Program-made: the position numbers and the translations under genes | The notes under the pieces: generated by a model | What the model was told of the DNA's origin: nothing | The model's database searches: none | The model's input: the letters and a program-made list of their open reading frames with translations, nothing else | From: Streptomyces purpureus | Lineage (GTDB): Bacteria; Actinomycetota; Actinomycetes; Streptomycetales; Streptomycetaceae | NCBI RefSeq assembly: GCF_014648195.1 | Contig: NZ_BMQQ01000001.1 | Coordinates: 1 to 42,827, forward strand | DNA: 42,827 bases | Direction of reading: 5' to 3' | Shown here: piece by piece, positions 1-8,867 of the stretch | How positions within the stretch are numbered: the stretch's first letter is position 1 | Layout of the letters: each line of letters starts with the position of its first letter

Positions 1-73
1 AAGCTCCCCAGCCCTCATACAACCAGCGAACTACCGAACACCCAATGTGACAAGACCCGCTAACAAAGCACTA

Positions 74-490
74 CTAGATGGCGTCCCGGAGCAACTCCGC
101 CAGATCCTCGTCCAGATCGAGGTACTGGTGCTCGCCCCCCGACGGCACCAGAAGCTGCGAACGGTGCAGGAAACCGCGCACCTCGGACGTACGGATATGG
201 ACCATCGCCACACCCTCCGGAGCATGGAACTCCAGCACCGTGCGGTCGTACCCGTACGGCCTCACCCGTACGTCGCCGACACCGGCCGGCCGGTCCATGC
301 CCGCCGCAAGCAGATCCCGGGAGAACGCCCAGGACACCTCGACGCCCTCCAGCGTCGCGGGCGGCGGGAACGCCATGCTCACCGCGAACGGGTCCTTGGG
401 GTCGTAGCGCAGCGTGGCGTGCACGGTCTCCATGCGCGGCGCTGACGCGACCATGCGGGCCTGCACGGCCTGCTCGATGACGGTGGACAA
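74..490 (-). CDS. ssgD: SsgA-like sporulation/cell-wall protein, probably SsgD
   Basis: This is a 138-residue SsgA-like protein (SALP). SALPs occur in sporulating actinomycetes and steer septum placement and peptidoglycan turnover; SsgD has been linked to lateral wall integrity in S. coelicolor. Family marks visible here are LRYDPKDPFAV, a WAFSRDLL segment, DRPAGVGDVRVRPYGYDRT, and the acidic ending DLDEDLAELLRDAI. I chose a TTG start at 490. The sequence reads LSTVIEQAVQARMV, which matches my memory of the SsgD amino terminus, and a GAGGAG ribosome site at 503-498 sits seven bases ahead. An ATG at 574 would add 28 residues not typical of the family. The downstream neighbour lies outside the window; the next gene is divergent. 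SALP membership is clear, and the SsgD assignment rests on remembered similarity. Confidence 0.8.
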   Translation of the reverse strand: MSTVIEQAVQARMVASAPRMETVHATLRYDPKDPFAVSMAFPPPATLEGVEVSWAFSRDLLAAGMDRPAGVGDVRVRPYGYDRTVLEFHAPEGVAMVHIRTSEVRGFLHRSQLLVPSGGEHQYLDLDEDLAELLRDAI

Positions 491-579
491 GGCCTTGCTC
501 CTCGCGCGCGGCTTCTGTGACGTCTCCCTGACACCTGGGAGGACGACGAAATCCGCCGGGGCGTGCACTGTCATACGGC

Positions 580-593
580 GTGACCTGCGTCAC
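580..593. promoter_or_regulatory. Short inverted repeat between ssgD and the divergent propeller gene
   Basis: GTGAC-CTGC-GTCAC is a 5-bp inverted repeat in the 208-nt intergenic region between ssgD and the gene at 699. It could be an operator for either gene. The arms are short, so chance is possible. Confidence 0.25.
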
Positions 594-661
594 CGCCATC
601 GTTGTCAGTGCACCGCGCAACCGCACGTCGCAGCGTGACATCGCACGGTCACCTCGCACCC

Positions 662-690
662 TGGACGGGACCTGCCCCGTCGGCTAGCTT
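662..690 (+). promoter_or_regulatory. Probable promoter giving a leaderless transcript for the gene at 699
   Basis: TGGACG at 662-667 and TAGCTT at 685-690 are separated by 17 bases. Transcription would start about seven bases after the -10 box, at or within two bases of the ATG at 699. No Shine-Dalgarno sequence lies in CCGGCGCC just ahead of that ATG. Leaderless mRNAs are common in Streptomyces. Confidence 0.5.
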
Positions 691-698
691 CCGGCGCC

Positions 699-1892
699 AT
701 GACGTCCATGGGGAAGACGAGACGAACGGTGTCGGTGGGGCTATGCGGGGCGGCGCTCGCGGCCGCCCTCGCGGCGCCCGCCCAGGCGCACACGACCGAG
801 GCGCACGACATGACCGCGCCGGCCCACCCGGCCAAGGCGCACAACATGACTGCGAAGCACCAGCCGACCGAGGCGCAGGGCACGGCTGAACCGAGTACGA
901 CGGCTGACAGCCGCCCGGAGCGGACGCCCTGGAAGCTCACCGCCACCGGCACCGACGCACGGTTCCGGGGGCTCGCCGCCGTCAGCCGCGACAGCGCCTG
1001 GGTCGCCGGCTCCAAGGGAACCGTCCTGCGCACCACCGACGGCGGCCGCACCTGGCGGAACGTATCGCCGCCCGGCGCCGCGGAGCTGGAATTCCGCGAC
1101 ATCGAGGCCTTCGACACCAAGCGGGCCGTCGTCCTCGCCATCGGCGAGGGGGAGGCGTCGCGCCTCCTGCGCACCGACGACGGCGGCGCGACCTGGACAG
1201 AATCCTTCCGCAACACCGACCCGAAGGCCTTCTACGACTGCGTCACCTTCTTCGACCGCAGCAACGGTCTCGCCATGAGCGACCCGGTCGACGGCAAGTA
1301 CCGCATCCTCGCCACCGGCGACGGCGGAAAGTCCTGGAAGGTGCTGCCCAGCAAGGGCATGCCCGACGCCCTGCCCGGCGAGGCGGGCTTCGCCGCGAGC
1401 GGCCAGTGCCTGGTCAGCTCCGGCCCCAAGGACGTCTGGCTGGCCACCGGCGGCGGCGCCACCGCCCGCGTCCTGCACTCCGCCGACCGCGGACTCACCT
1501 GGACGGCCACCGAATCCACCATCCCGGCCGGCGACCCGGCACGCGGCGTGTTCGCCCTCGCCTTCCAGGGCCGCCACCACGGCATCGCCGTCGGCGGCGA
1601 CTACCGCAAGGACCAGCCCTCACCCCGGGCGGGAGCGGTGACCCGCGACGGCGGCCGCACCTGGCAGCAGGCATCCACCCCACCGCCCGCCTACCGCTCC
1701 GGTGTCGCCTGGCTGCCGCACAGCCGCACCGCGGCCCTCGCCGTCGGCCCCACGGGCACGGACCTCACCCTCGACGGCGGCCGCAGCTGGCGCACCGTCG
1801 ACACCGGCTCGTACGACACCGTCGACTGCACGCCCGACATCGGCTGCTGGGCGGCGGGCGAGAAGGGCCGGGTGGCGCGCCTGGGCTTCTAG
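699..1892 (+). CDS. Exported Asp-box (BNR) beta-propeller protein with His/Met-rich N-terminus
   Basis: This 397-residue protein has a signal peptide (basic MTSMGKTRR, a hydrophobic Ala-rich core, and AQA at 28-30). It then has a low-complexity His/Met stretch (31-54), followed by a propeller. At least six Asp-box motifs of the form D-x-G-x-(T/S)-W are visible, for example DGGRTWRNV, DGGATWTES, DGGKSWKVL and DRGLTWTAT. The fold is that of BNR/sialidase-like and Ycf48-like proteins. It lacks sialidase catalytic residues that I could recognise, so the role may be binding or assembly in the cell envelope. If the signal peptide is cut after AQA, the mature protein begins with His. The start at 699 fits a leaderless promoter, and an in-frame ATG at 708 is the alternative. 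Its 3' end overlaps the convergent YciI gene by four bases. Fold confident, function unknown. Confidence 0.8.
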   Translation: MTSMGKTRRTVSVGLCGAALAAALAAPAQAHTTEAHDMTAPAHPAKAHNMTAKHQPTEAQGTAEPSTTADSRPERTPWKLTATGTDARFRGLAAVSRDSAWVAGSKGTVLRTTDGGRTWRNVSPPGAAELEFRDIEAFDTKRAVVLAIGEGEASRLLRTDDGGATWTESFRNTDPKAFYDCVTFFDRSNGLAMSDPVDGKYRILATGDGGKSWKVLPSKGMPDALPGEAGFAASGQCLVSSGPKDVWLATGGGATARVLHSADRGLTWTATESTIPAGDPARGVFALAFQGRHHGIAVGGDYRKDQPSPRAGAVTRDGGRTWQQASTPPPAYRSGVAWLPHSRTAALAVGPTGTDLTLDGGRSWRTVDTGSYDTVDCTPDIGCWAAGEKGRVARLGF

Positions 1893-2188
1893 ACGGGCAG
1901 CTGCTGGCGGTACGGGGCGAGTTCCGGCGCCGTCTTCGTCGCCACGAACTCCGTGATGCGGTACGCGCACACCCCGCCGGTGGTGAAGGGGTCGGCCGCC
2001 GCGATCTTCTCGATCTGCGCGCGGTCGTCCCCCACGGCGAGGATCACCCCGCCGTCACGCGGGTTCTTGCGCCCCGAGGCGATGAACACCCCGGCGGCGT
2101 ACTGCGCGTCCAGCCACTCGACATGCGCGTCGAGGAGCGCGTCGACCTGCTCGACGGGGGCTGTGTAGGTCAATTCCAGTACGAACAT
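1889..2188 (-). CDS. YciI family protein
   Basis: This is a 99-residue single-domain protein of the YciI family, a ferredoxin-like dimeric alpha/beta-barrel fold. It starts MFVLELTYTAPVEQVDALLDAHVEWL and carries the conserved His22 of the H-V-E-W segment. It also has the DPF-x-x-G-G region (DPFTTGGVCAYRI) that is typical of the family. Members are thought to have an enzymatic or small-molecule-binding role around a His/Asp pair, but no general reaction is established. The gene stands alone, convergent with the propeller gene and divergent from the endonuclease V gene. Length and motifs are standard, and the family call is firm while the substrate is unknown. Confidence 0.85.
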   Translation of the reverse strand: MFVLELTYTAPVEQVDALLDAHVEWLDAQYAAGVFIASGRKNPRDGGVILAVGDDRAQIEKIAAADPFTTGGVCAYRITEFVATKTAPELAPYRQQLPV

Positions 2189-2313
2189 GATCGGCAGGCT
2201 ACCGGCGCCGGCCCGCCGCCCGCGGCCCCGTCCGACTCGCGGACCCCCAGCCCCCGCCGCCCCTTCGCCGTCGCCATACGCCGGCCCAGGCTCCCCGTAA
2301 GGTGGCCGTCACC

Positions 2314-3054
2314 ATGAAGATCATCGAAGCGCCCGCGGGCTGGCCCGCCGACGAGGCCACCGCACGGGCCGTACAGGACGAACTGCGCGGCAAGGTCGTA
2401 CTCGACGAGGCCGGCCCCACCCCCGGGAACGGCGTCGTGACCGGGGTGGACGTGGCATACGACGACGAACGGGACGTCGTCGTCGCGGCCGCCGTCGTCC
2501 TCGACGCCCGCAGCCTGGACGTCGTGGAGAAGACCACCGCCGTCGGACGGATCTCCTTCCCGTACGTACCCGGCCTGCTCGCCTTCCGCGAGATACCGAC
2601 CGTCCTCGCCGCCCTGGAGTCCCTGAACACCGACCCCGGACTGGTCGTCTGCGACGGATACGGGCTCGCCCACCCCCGCCGCTTCGGCCTCGCCAGCCAC
2701 CTCGGAGTCCTCACCGGCCTGCCCGTCATCGGCGTCGCCAAGAACCCGTTCACCTTCACCTACGAACAGCCCGGCGAGCGCCGGGGCTCGACCGCCGCGC
2801 TCGTCGCCGACGACAGCCACGGCCGCGAGACCGTCGGCCGCGCCCTGCGCACCCAGGACGGCGTCAAACCCGTCTTCGTCTCCGTCGGCCACCGCGTCAC
2901 CCTCGACGCCGCCTGCGCGCACACCCTCCACCTCAGCCCCCGCTACCGCCTCCCGGAGACCACCCGCCACGCCGACGCCCTGTGCCGGCAAGCGCTCAAG
3001 GACATCTCCCGGACGCTTGAGGACCCCTCCCGGAAAGGACCCCGCATCCAGTGA
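2314..3054 (+). CDS. nfi: Endonuclease V (deoxyinosine 3' endonuclease)
   Basis: Endonuclease V cleaves the second phosphodiester bond 3' of deoxyinosine in DNA and so starts repair of deaminated adenine. The 246-residue product has the full Mg2+/catalytic set: Asp46 in GVDVAY, Glu93 in FRE, Asp114 in DGYG, and Lys143 in GVAKN. It also has the strand-separating wedge P-Y-V-P around Tyr84. These lie 3-4 positions after the Thermotoga enzyme's D43, E89, D110, K139 and Y80, so spacing is conserved. ATG at 2314 is preferred over GTG at 2302 because AAGGTGG (2299-2305) serves as its ribosome site. The stop overlaps the GTG of the next gene (GTGA), which suggests translational coupling. Confidence 0.93.
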   Translation: MKIIEAPAGWPADEATARAVQDELRGKVVLDEAGPTPGNGVVTGVDVAYDDERDVVVAAAVVLDARSLDVVEKTTAVGRISFPYVPGLLAFREIPTVLAALESLNTDPGLVVCDGYGLAHPRRFGLASHLGVLTGLPVIGVAKNPFTFTYEQPGERRGSTAALVADDSHGRETVGRALRTQDGVKPVFVSVGHRVTLDAACAHTLHLSPRYRLPETTRHADALCRQALKDISRTLEDPSRKGPRIQ

Positions 3055-3428
3055 TCGGCAGCCTCCAGTGCGTCGTCCTCGACTGCGCCGACGTCCTTGC
3101 CCTCGCCCGCTTCTACCAGGGGCTCCTCGGCGGTGAGGTGAACCGCCCCGACCGCCAGTGGTCCCTGGACGACGACTGGGCCACCCTCCATCCCGGCACC
3201 GGCCCCGTGCTGGCCTTCCAGCGCGCCACGGACCACCGCCCGCCCGTCTGGGGCGACCCGAGCCGCCCCCAGCAGTCCCATCTCGACATCCGCGTCGACG
3301 ACCTGGAGCTCGCCCACCGCGACGTACTCGCCCTCGGCGCCACCCTCCTCGACGACGGAGGCGGCACGCGCGCGTGGCGCGTCTACGCCGACCCGGCGGG
3401 CCACCCCTTCTGCCTCGTACGGCACTGA
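3051..3428 (+). CDS. VOC (glyoxalase/bleomycin-resistance fold) protein
   Basis: This is a 125-residue protein of the vicinal-oxygen-chelate superfamily. It opens with LQCVVLDCADVLALARFYQGLLG, the usual first beta-alpha unit. It has a central QSHLDIRVDDLELAHRDVLALGA segment containing the metal-ligand-like His, and ends DPAGHPFCLVRH. Actinomycetes have many such proteins of unassigned activity, including lyases, dioxygenases and drug-binding proteins. The GTG start overlaps the endonuclease V stop, so the two are probably co-translated. I see no functional reason for that link. About 100 bases of GC-rich spacer follow before the convergent oxidoreductase gene. Confidence 0.85.
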   Translation: MIGSLQCVVLDCADVLALARFYQGLLGGEVNRPDRQWSLDDDWATLHPGTGPVLAFQRATDHRPPVWGDPSRPQQSHLDIRVDDLELAHRDVLALGATLLDDGGGTRAWRVYADPAGHPFCLVRH

Positions 3429-3526
3429 CCACCGCCCCGCCCCCGTACGCCACCACCCGGCGCCGACCGCGCCCCGTCCCCGCCCTACCTGGCTCCGCCA
3501 CCAGCCGACGTGACCGCGCCCCGCCC

Positions 3527-4705
3527 TTACCTGGCGTCCGCCACCCGGAACCGGATCCCCGCCGCCCGCAGCCGCCCCAGCAGCGCGTCGCCCATCGCCA
3601 CCGCCGTCGTGACCTGCCCGGACGTCTTCGGCAGCGCGTCGAAGGCGAGCGCGAGCGCCGACTCGGCGAGCATCTTCGCCGTCTCGTCGTACCCCGGATC
3701 ACCACCCGACACCTCGGTGAACACCCGCCGCCCACCGCCCTCGCCCACCAGCCGCAACGAGAACCAGCTCCGCCCCCGGCGCTCCTCGTCCGGCCCCTGG
3801 CCCGGCGCGTAACGCTCCATCAGCCACCGCCGCGCCCACGGCACCTGCGCCAGGGCCGCCCCCGCACCCACCACCGCCACCCCGCCCAGCGCCATCGGCA
3901 GCGTCTTCACCGAGGCATAGTGCCGGTAGCGGAAGTCCGGCCCGTACCGCGCCAGCGCCGCCGCCGACCGCGCCACCACCTGCGGGTCCAGCGTCGGCAG
4001 CGGCAACGCCCACGTGCCCGTCTCCACACTGAACCGAGGCCCGCCCAGCACCGCCCGCGCCCGCCGCCCCACCAGCCGCGGCTCATGCAGCCGCCGCTCA
4101 TGCGCCGCCCGCACCATCTGCCGCCCGCGCCCCATCGCCGTCAGCGCCGAGGCGAACGTACCGCCCGAGAACAACGCACCCACCCGCAAGAACCCGTCCA
4201 CCCGCAACGGCACGTCCTCCGGCAGCTGCTGGACCGTGAAATACACGCCCAGATCATGCGGCACCGAGTCAAAACCGGCCGCGTGCACCAGCCGGGCCCC
4301 CGTCTCCCGGGCCAGCGCGTCGTACCGCACGTACATCCGATCGACGAACTCGGCCTCACCGGTCAGGTCCACATAATCCGTACCGGCCTCCGCACAGGCC
4401 GCCACCAGACCCTCCCCGTACCAGACGTACGGACCGACCGTCGTCGCCACCACCCGCGCCGAAAGCGCCAGCTCCCGCAGCGATCCGGCATCGTCCGCGT
4501 CCGCGCACAGCAGCGGCAGCTCCGCACAGTGCGGCCACCTCGCGGCGAGCCGCTCGCGCAACGCCTCCAGCTTCACCCGGCTGCGCCCGGCGAGCGCCCA
4601 ACGGCACCCCTCGGGAGCGTGCTCGGCCAGGTACCGCGCGGTCAGCTCCCCGACGAACCCGGTCGCCCCGAAGAGCACCACGTCATACGCCCGCCCTGTC
4701 TCCAT
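3527..4705 (-). CDS. Saccharopine dehydrogenase-like / trans-acting enoyl reductase family oxidoreductase
   Basis: This 392-residue protein has an amino-terminal Rossmann fold with the nucleotide motif GATGFVG (13-19), preceded by YDVVLF. It continues with the family segments TVGPYVWYGEGLVAACAE and YVDLTGE, and then HAAGFDSVPHDLG, which is the hallmark of the saccharopine dehydrogenase NADP-binding / trans-acting enoyl reductase family. In mycobacteria a relative reduces a polyketide chain during phenolglycolipid synthesis, and most Streptomyces members are uncharacterised. No lysine pathway or polyketide genes lie nearby, so a true saccharopine dehydrogenase is unlikely. The ATG at 4705 has GGAGGG just upstream. 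A hydrophobic helix around residues 295-315 may hold it to the membrane, as in relatives. The stop-proximal sequence is imperfectly repeated in the spacer downstream. Confidence 0.82.
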   Translation of the reverse strand: METGRAYDVVLFGATGFVGELTARYLAEHAPEGCRWALAGRSRVKLEALRERLAARWPHCAELPLLCADADDAGSLRELALSARVVATTVGPYVWYGEGLVAACAEAGTDYVDLTGEAEFVDRMYVRYDALARETGARLVHAAGFDSVPHDLGVYFTVQQLPEDVPLRVDGFLRVGALFSGGTFASALTAMGRGRQMVRAAHERRLHEPRLVGRRARAVLGGPRFSVETGTWALPLPTLDPQVVARSAAALARYGPDFRYRHYASVKTLPMALGGVAVVGAGAALAQVPWARRWLMERYAPGQGPDEERRGRSWFSLRLVGEGGGRRVFTEVSGGDPGYDETAKMLAESALALAFDALPKTSGQVTTAVAMGDALLGRLRAAGIRFRVADAR

Positions 4706-4761
4706 CCAGCCCTCCGCTGCGCCCCCGCGGGCTCCCCGCCCGCTGTCGTCGGAGGCGGAGC

Positions 4762-5069
4762 CTAGCGCTCCCGCGCCCGGGGCCGTACGCCGGGCCGCGG
4801 CCTCACTCGCCGGTGGCGCCGGGCCGCCACCGCCTCACCCATCAGGGTGTTGGAGAACCAGCTACGTTCCACCTCCGCCAGATGGCGGACCAGCCCCAGC
4901 GGCGAAAGCCCCGAAGGCGGCACCGCCCGCGCCCTGAGCTGCTCCGAGGTCAGTCCCGCGTACCTTCCATCGCCGGCGCCGCGCGCGGGAAGTGGAGGAT
5001 GCCGGTCAGTGTGGCGCGCTCGCCGCCCGTGTGCGGGGGCTCGATTCTGGTGTGATCGTCCCTCGGCAC
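4762..5069 (-). pseudogene. Frameshifted and truncated DinB/DUF664-family gene remnant
   Basis: Two reading frames each hold part of a DinB-like protein. Read from a GTG at 5069 with GGAAGGA next to it, the first frame gives RIEPPHTGGERATLTG, a typical family opening, and then hits a stop near 4957. The next frame takes over with YAGLTSEQLRARAVPPSG, followed by LGLVRHLAEVERSWF. This is the diagnostic segment containing a metal-ligand His. A frameshift of one base near 4960-4985 would join them. After about 75 recognisable residues the similarity ends in Arg-rich sequence, so the carboxy-terminal two thirds expected for the family (about 160-175 residues) is missing. Intact members are mini-DinB metal-binding proteins, some acting as thiol-dependent S-transferases. 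This copy is almost surely dead. Confidence 0.75.
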
Positions 5070-5175
5070 GTCCTTCCGAACCGGCGGTCACGGCCGCCGG
5101 TCGATTTCGGGGCGTGGACCCGCACCGGCCGGCCACAGGGCTTGTGCGGAGTGGAACGCGTTCCTAGCATCACCG

Positions 5176-5284
5176 GTGTTACATCAGTTGTGTCATACCG
5201 AAGTTGTGTCCTACCGAGTTGTGTCACATCGCAGTCGTGTCACACCTCGGCCATGTCACACCGCAGTCGTGCTCATACCGCTTG
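5176..5284 (+). repeat. Imperfect 16-nt tandem repeat upstream of the beta-oxidation operon
   Basis: Units run in register at 5176-5189 (14 nt), 5190-5205, 5206-5220 (15 nt), 5221-5236, 5237-5252, 5253-5268 and a degenerate 5269-5284. The consensus is about GTGTCAYACCGMAGTY. The array ends eight bases before the ATG at 5293 and overlaps its ribosome-binding region. It is AT-richer than its surroundings and stays open in the frame of the downstream gene, but the codons are unlike those of the gene. It may hold several protein-binding sites or an mRNA leader structure. Confidence 0.85.
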
Positions 5285-5292
5285 GGGGCTTG

Positions 5293-6444
5293 ATGACGGC
5301 ACCACCGACCCACCCCGCCCCGGGCCCCGGCCCGAGCGGCCCGCTCACCGGCCTACGCGTGATCGAACTCGCCGGCATCGGCCCCGGCCCGTTCGCCGCC
5401 ATGCACCTCGCGGACCTCGGCGCCGACGTCGTACGCGTCGACCGCCCCGGCGGCCCCGGCCTCGCCATCGACCCCACCCATGACCTCACCAACCGCAACA
5501 AACGCTCCGTACTGATCGACCTCAAATCCGACACCGGCCCCACCCACGTCCTCGACCTCGTCGAACGCGCCGACATCCTCATCGAGGGCTACCGGCCCGG
5601 CGTCGCCGAACGCCTCGGCGTCGGCCCCGACACCTGCCTCGCCCGCAACCCCCGCCTCGTCTACGGACGCATGACCGGCTGGGGCCAGCACGGCCCCCTC
5701 GCCCACCGCGCCGGCCACGACATCGCCTACATCGCCCCCACCGGCACCCTCGGCATGATCGGCACGGACGGCCAACCACCCGCCATCCCCGCCAACCTCC
5801 TCGGCGACTACGCGGGCGGCGCCCTCTACCTCGTCATCGGCGTCCTCGCCGCACTCCAGCACGCCCGCACCACCGGCCAAGGCCAGACCGTCGATGCCGC
5901 CATCGTCGACGGCACCACCCACCTCTCCACCATGATCCACGGCATGCTCGCCGCCGGCGGCTGGCACGACCGCCGCGGCACCAACCTCCTCGACGGCGGC
6001 TGCCCCTTCTACGGCACCTACGAAACCGCCGACGGTCACCACATGGCCGTCGGCGCACTCGAGCAGCAGTTCTACGACGAATTCACCCGCATCCTCGGCA
6101 TCGCCGACCAAGCCCCCGCCCGCAAAGACCTCACCCGCTGGGCCGAACTCCGCGACACCATCGCCCGGCGATTCCGCACCAAGACCCGCGACGAATGGAC
6201 CGCCCTCTTCGAAGGCTCCGACGCCTGCGTCGCCCCCGTACTCTCCCTCCGCGAAGCCCCCACCCACCCCCACCTCGCCGCCCGCGCCACCTTCGTCGAA
6301 CACAGCGGCATCACCCAGCCCGCCCCCGCACCCCGCTTCTCCGCCACCCCCGGCACCATCCACCGCGGCCCCGCCCAGCCCGGCGCCGACACCGCCGAAG
6401 TCGCCCGCGACTGGCACCTACCCCACCTGCACCAGGAGCCCTGA
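5293..6444 (+). CDS. Alpha-methylacyl-CoA racemase / CaiB-BaiF family CoA enzyme
   Basis: This 383-residue type III CoA-transferase fold protein is best read as an alpha-methylacyl-CoA racemase. That enzyme interconverts (2R)- and (2S)-methylacyl-CoA so branched chains can enter beta-oxidation. The amino terminus LTGLRVIELAGIGPGPFAAM is family-typical. His142 in RAGHDIAYI and Asp172 in LLGDYAGG lie 30 residues apart, the same spacing as the catalytic His126/Asp156 of the mycobacterial racemase. A Glu in VGALEQQFY follows. In a formyl-CoA-type transferase the acyl-bearing Asp sits in a different context. The ATG at 5293 has GGGGGC upstream; an upstream ATG at 5176 would translate the repeat array. 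The stop shares one base with the next start (TGATG), so it is the first gene of an operon. Confidence 0.85.
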   Translation: MTAPPTHPAPGPGPSGPLTGLRVIELAGIGPGPFAAMHLADLGADVVRVDRPGGPGLAIDPTHDLTNRNKRSVLIDLKSDTGPTHVLDLVERADILIEGYRPGVAERLGVGPDTCLARNPRLVYGRMTGWGQHGPLAHRAGHDIAYIAPTGTLGMIGTDGQPPAIPANLLGDYAGGALYLVIGVLAALQHARTTGQGQTVDAAIVDGTTHLSTMIHGMLAAGGWHDRRGTNLLDGGCPFYGTYETADGHHMAVGALEQQFYDEFTRILGIADQAPARKDLTRWAELRDTIARRFRTKTRDEWTALFEGSDACVAPVLSLREAPTHPHLAARATFVEHSGITQPAPAPRFSATPGTIHRGPAQPGADTAEVARDWHLPHLHQEP

Positions 6445-7586
6445 TGGAACGCCGCCTCTACGACACCGACCACGACGCCTTCCGCGAGACCGTCCGCACC
6501 TTCCTCACCAAAGAAGTCCTGCCCCACTACGACCAGTGGGAGAAAGACGGGATCGTCTCCCGCGACGCCTGGCTCGCCGCCGGCCGCCAAGGCCTCCTCG
6601 GTCTCGCCGTCCCCGAAGAGTACGGAGGCGGCGGCAACCCCGACTTCCGCTACAGCGCCGTACTCGCCGAAGAATTCACCCGCGCCGGCACCCCCGGCCT
6701 CGCCCTCGGCCTCCACAACGACATCATCGGCCCCTACCTCACCATCCTCGCCACCGAAGAACAGAAACAACGCTGGCTCCCCGGCTTCTGCACCGGCGAA
6801 ACCATCACCGCCATCGCCATGACCGAACCCGGTGCCGGCTCCGACCTCCAAGCCATCCGCACCACCGCCGAAGACCACGGCGACCACTGGATCCTCAACG
6901 GCTCAAAAGCCTTCATCTCCAACGGAATCCTCGCCGACCTCGTCATCGTCGTCGCCAAAACCACCCCCGAAGGCGGCGCACACGGACTCTCCCTCCTCGT
7001 CGTCGAACGCGGCATGCCCGGCTTCGAACGCGGCCGCAACCTCGACAAAATCGGCCAGAAATCCCAGGACACCGCCGAACTCTTCTTCAACGACGTCCAC
7101 GTCCCCAAAGAGAACCTCCTCGGCGAACTGGGCGGCGCCTTCATCCACCTGATGACCAACCTCGCCCAGGAACGCCTCGCCATAGCCATGGCCGCCATCA
7201 CCGCCGCCGAACACCTCCTGGACCTCACCACCCGCTACGTCAAAGAACGCGAAGCCTTCGGCCGGCCACTCGCCAAACACCAGCACATCCGCTTCGAAAT
7301 AGCGGAAATGGCCACCGAATGCGCCGTCACCCGCACCTTCCTCGACCGCTGCATCGAAGACCATGCGGACGGCCAACTCGACGCCGTCCACGCCTCCATG
7401 GCCAAATGGTGGGCCACCGAACTCCAAAAACGCGTCACCGACCGCTGCCTCCAACTCCACGGCGGCTACGGCTACATGACCGAACACCCCATCGCCCGCG
7501 CCTACACCGACGGCCGAATACAAACCATCTACGGCGGCACGACCGAAATCATGAAAGAAATCATCGGCCGCTCCCTGCTCGGCTGA
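6444..7586 (+). CDS. Acyl-CoA dehydrogenase (long-chain/isovaleryl type)
   Basis: This 380-residue FAD flavoenzyme catalyses the first, alpha-beta-desaturating step of beta-oxidation. Acyl-CoA dehydrogenase signatures are [10 protein letters not shown] (125-134), the FAD-contacting [13 protein letters not shown] (149-161), and [12 protein letters not shown]. The carboxy-terminal segment reads [11 protein letters not shown], with Gly where medium-chain enzymes carry the catalytic Glu (YEGT). Instead Glu243 in LAQERL sits where long-chain and isovaleryl-CoA dehydrogenases keep their base. So it is a working enzyme of that subtype, fitting bulky or branched acyl groups. The ATG overlaps the racemase stop by one base, with AGGAG at 6434-6438. 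The thiolase follows after 31 bases. Confidence 0.93.
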   Translation: MERRLYDTDHDAFRETVRTFLTKEVLPHYDQWEKDGIVSRDAWLAAGRQGLLGLAVPEEYGGGGNPDFRYSAVLAEEFTRAGTPGLALGLHNDIIGPYLTILATEEQKQRWLPGFCTGETITAIAMTEPGAGSDLQAIRTTAEDHGDHWILNGSKAFISNGILADLVIVVAKTTPEGGAHGLSLLVVERGMPGFERGRNLDKIGQKSQDTAELFFNDVHVPKENLLGELGGAFIHLMTNLAQERLAIAMAAITAAEHLLDLTTRYVKEREAFGRPLAKHQHIRFEIAEMATECAVTRTFLDRCIEDHADGQLDAVHASMAKWWATELQKRVTDRCLQLHGGYGYMTEHPIARAYTDGRIQTIYGGTTEIMKEIIGRSLLG

Positions 7587-7617
7587 CCCACCAAGCACCC
7601 TCACGAAAGGCACCCCA

Positions 7618-8832
<1,215 letters not shown>

Positions 8833-8867
8833 CCGCCCCGTTCCCACCCCCTTACGGAGAAGCAGCA

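Noticed and set aside
1..73. Possible gene fragment at the left edge
   Set aside because: The 73 bases show no recognisable coding pattern. They are treated as downstream spacer of ssgD.
3527..4705. True saccharopine dehydrogenase of lysine metabolism
   Set aside because: No lysine pathway genes are nearby, and the HAAGFDSVPHDLG signature points to the wider trans-acting enoyl reductase-like group.
5176..5292. Upstream ATG at 5176 for the racemase gene
   Set aside because: It would translate the 16-nt repeat array, giving residues not seen in the family. ATG at 5293 fits the domain start.
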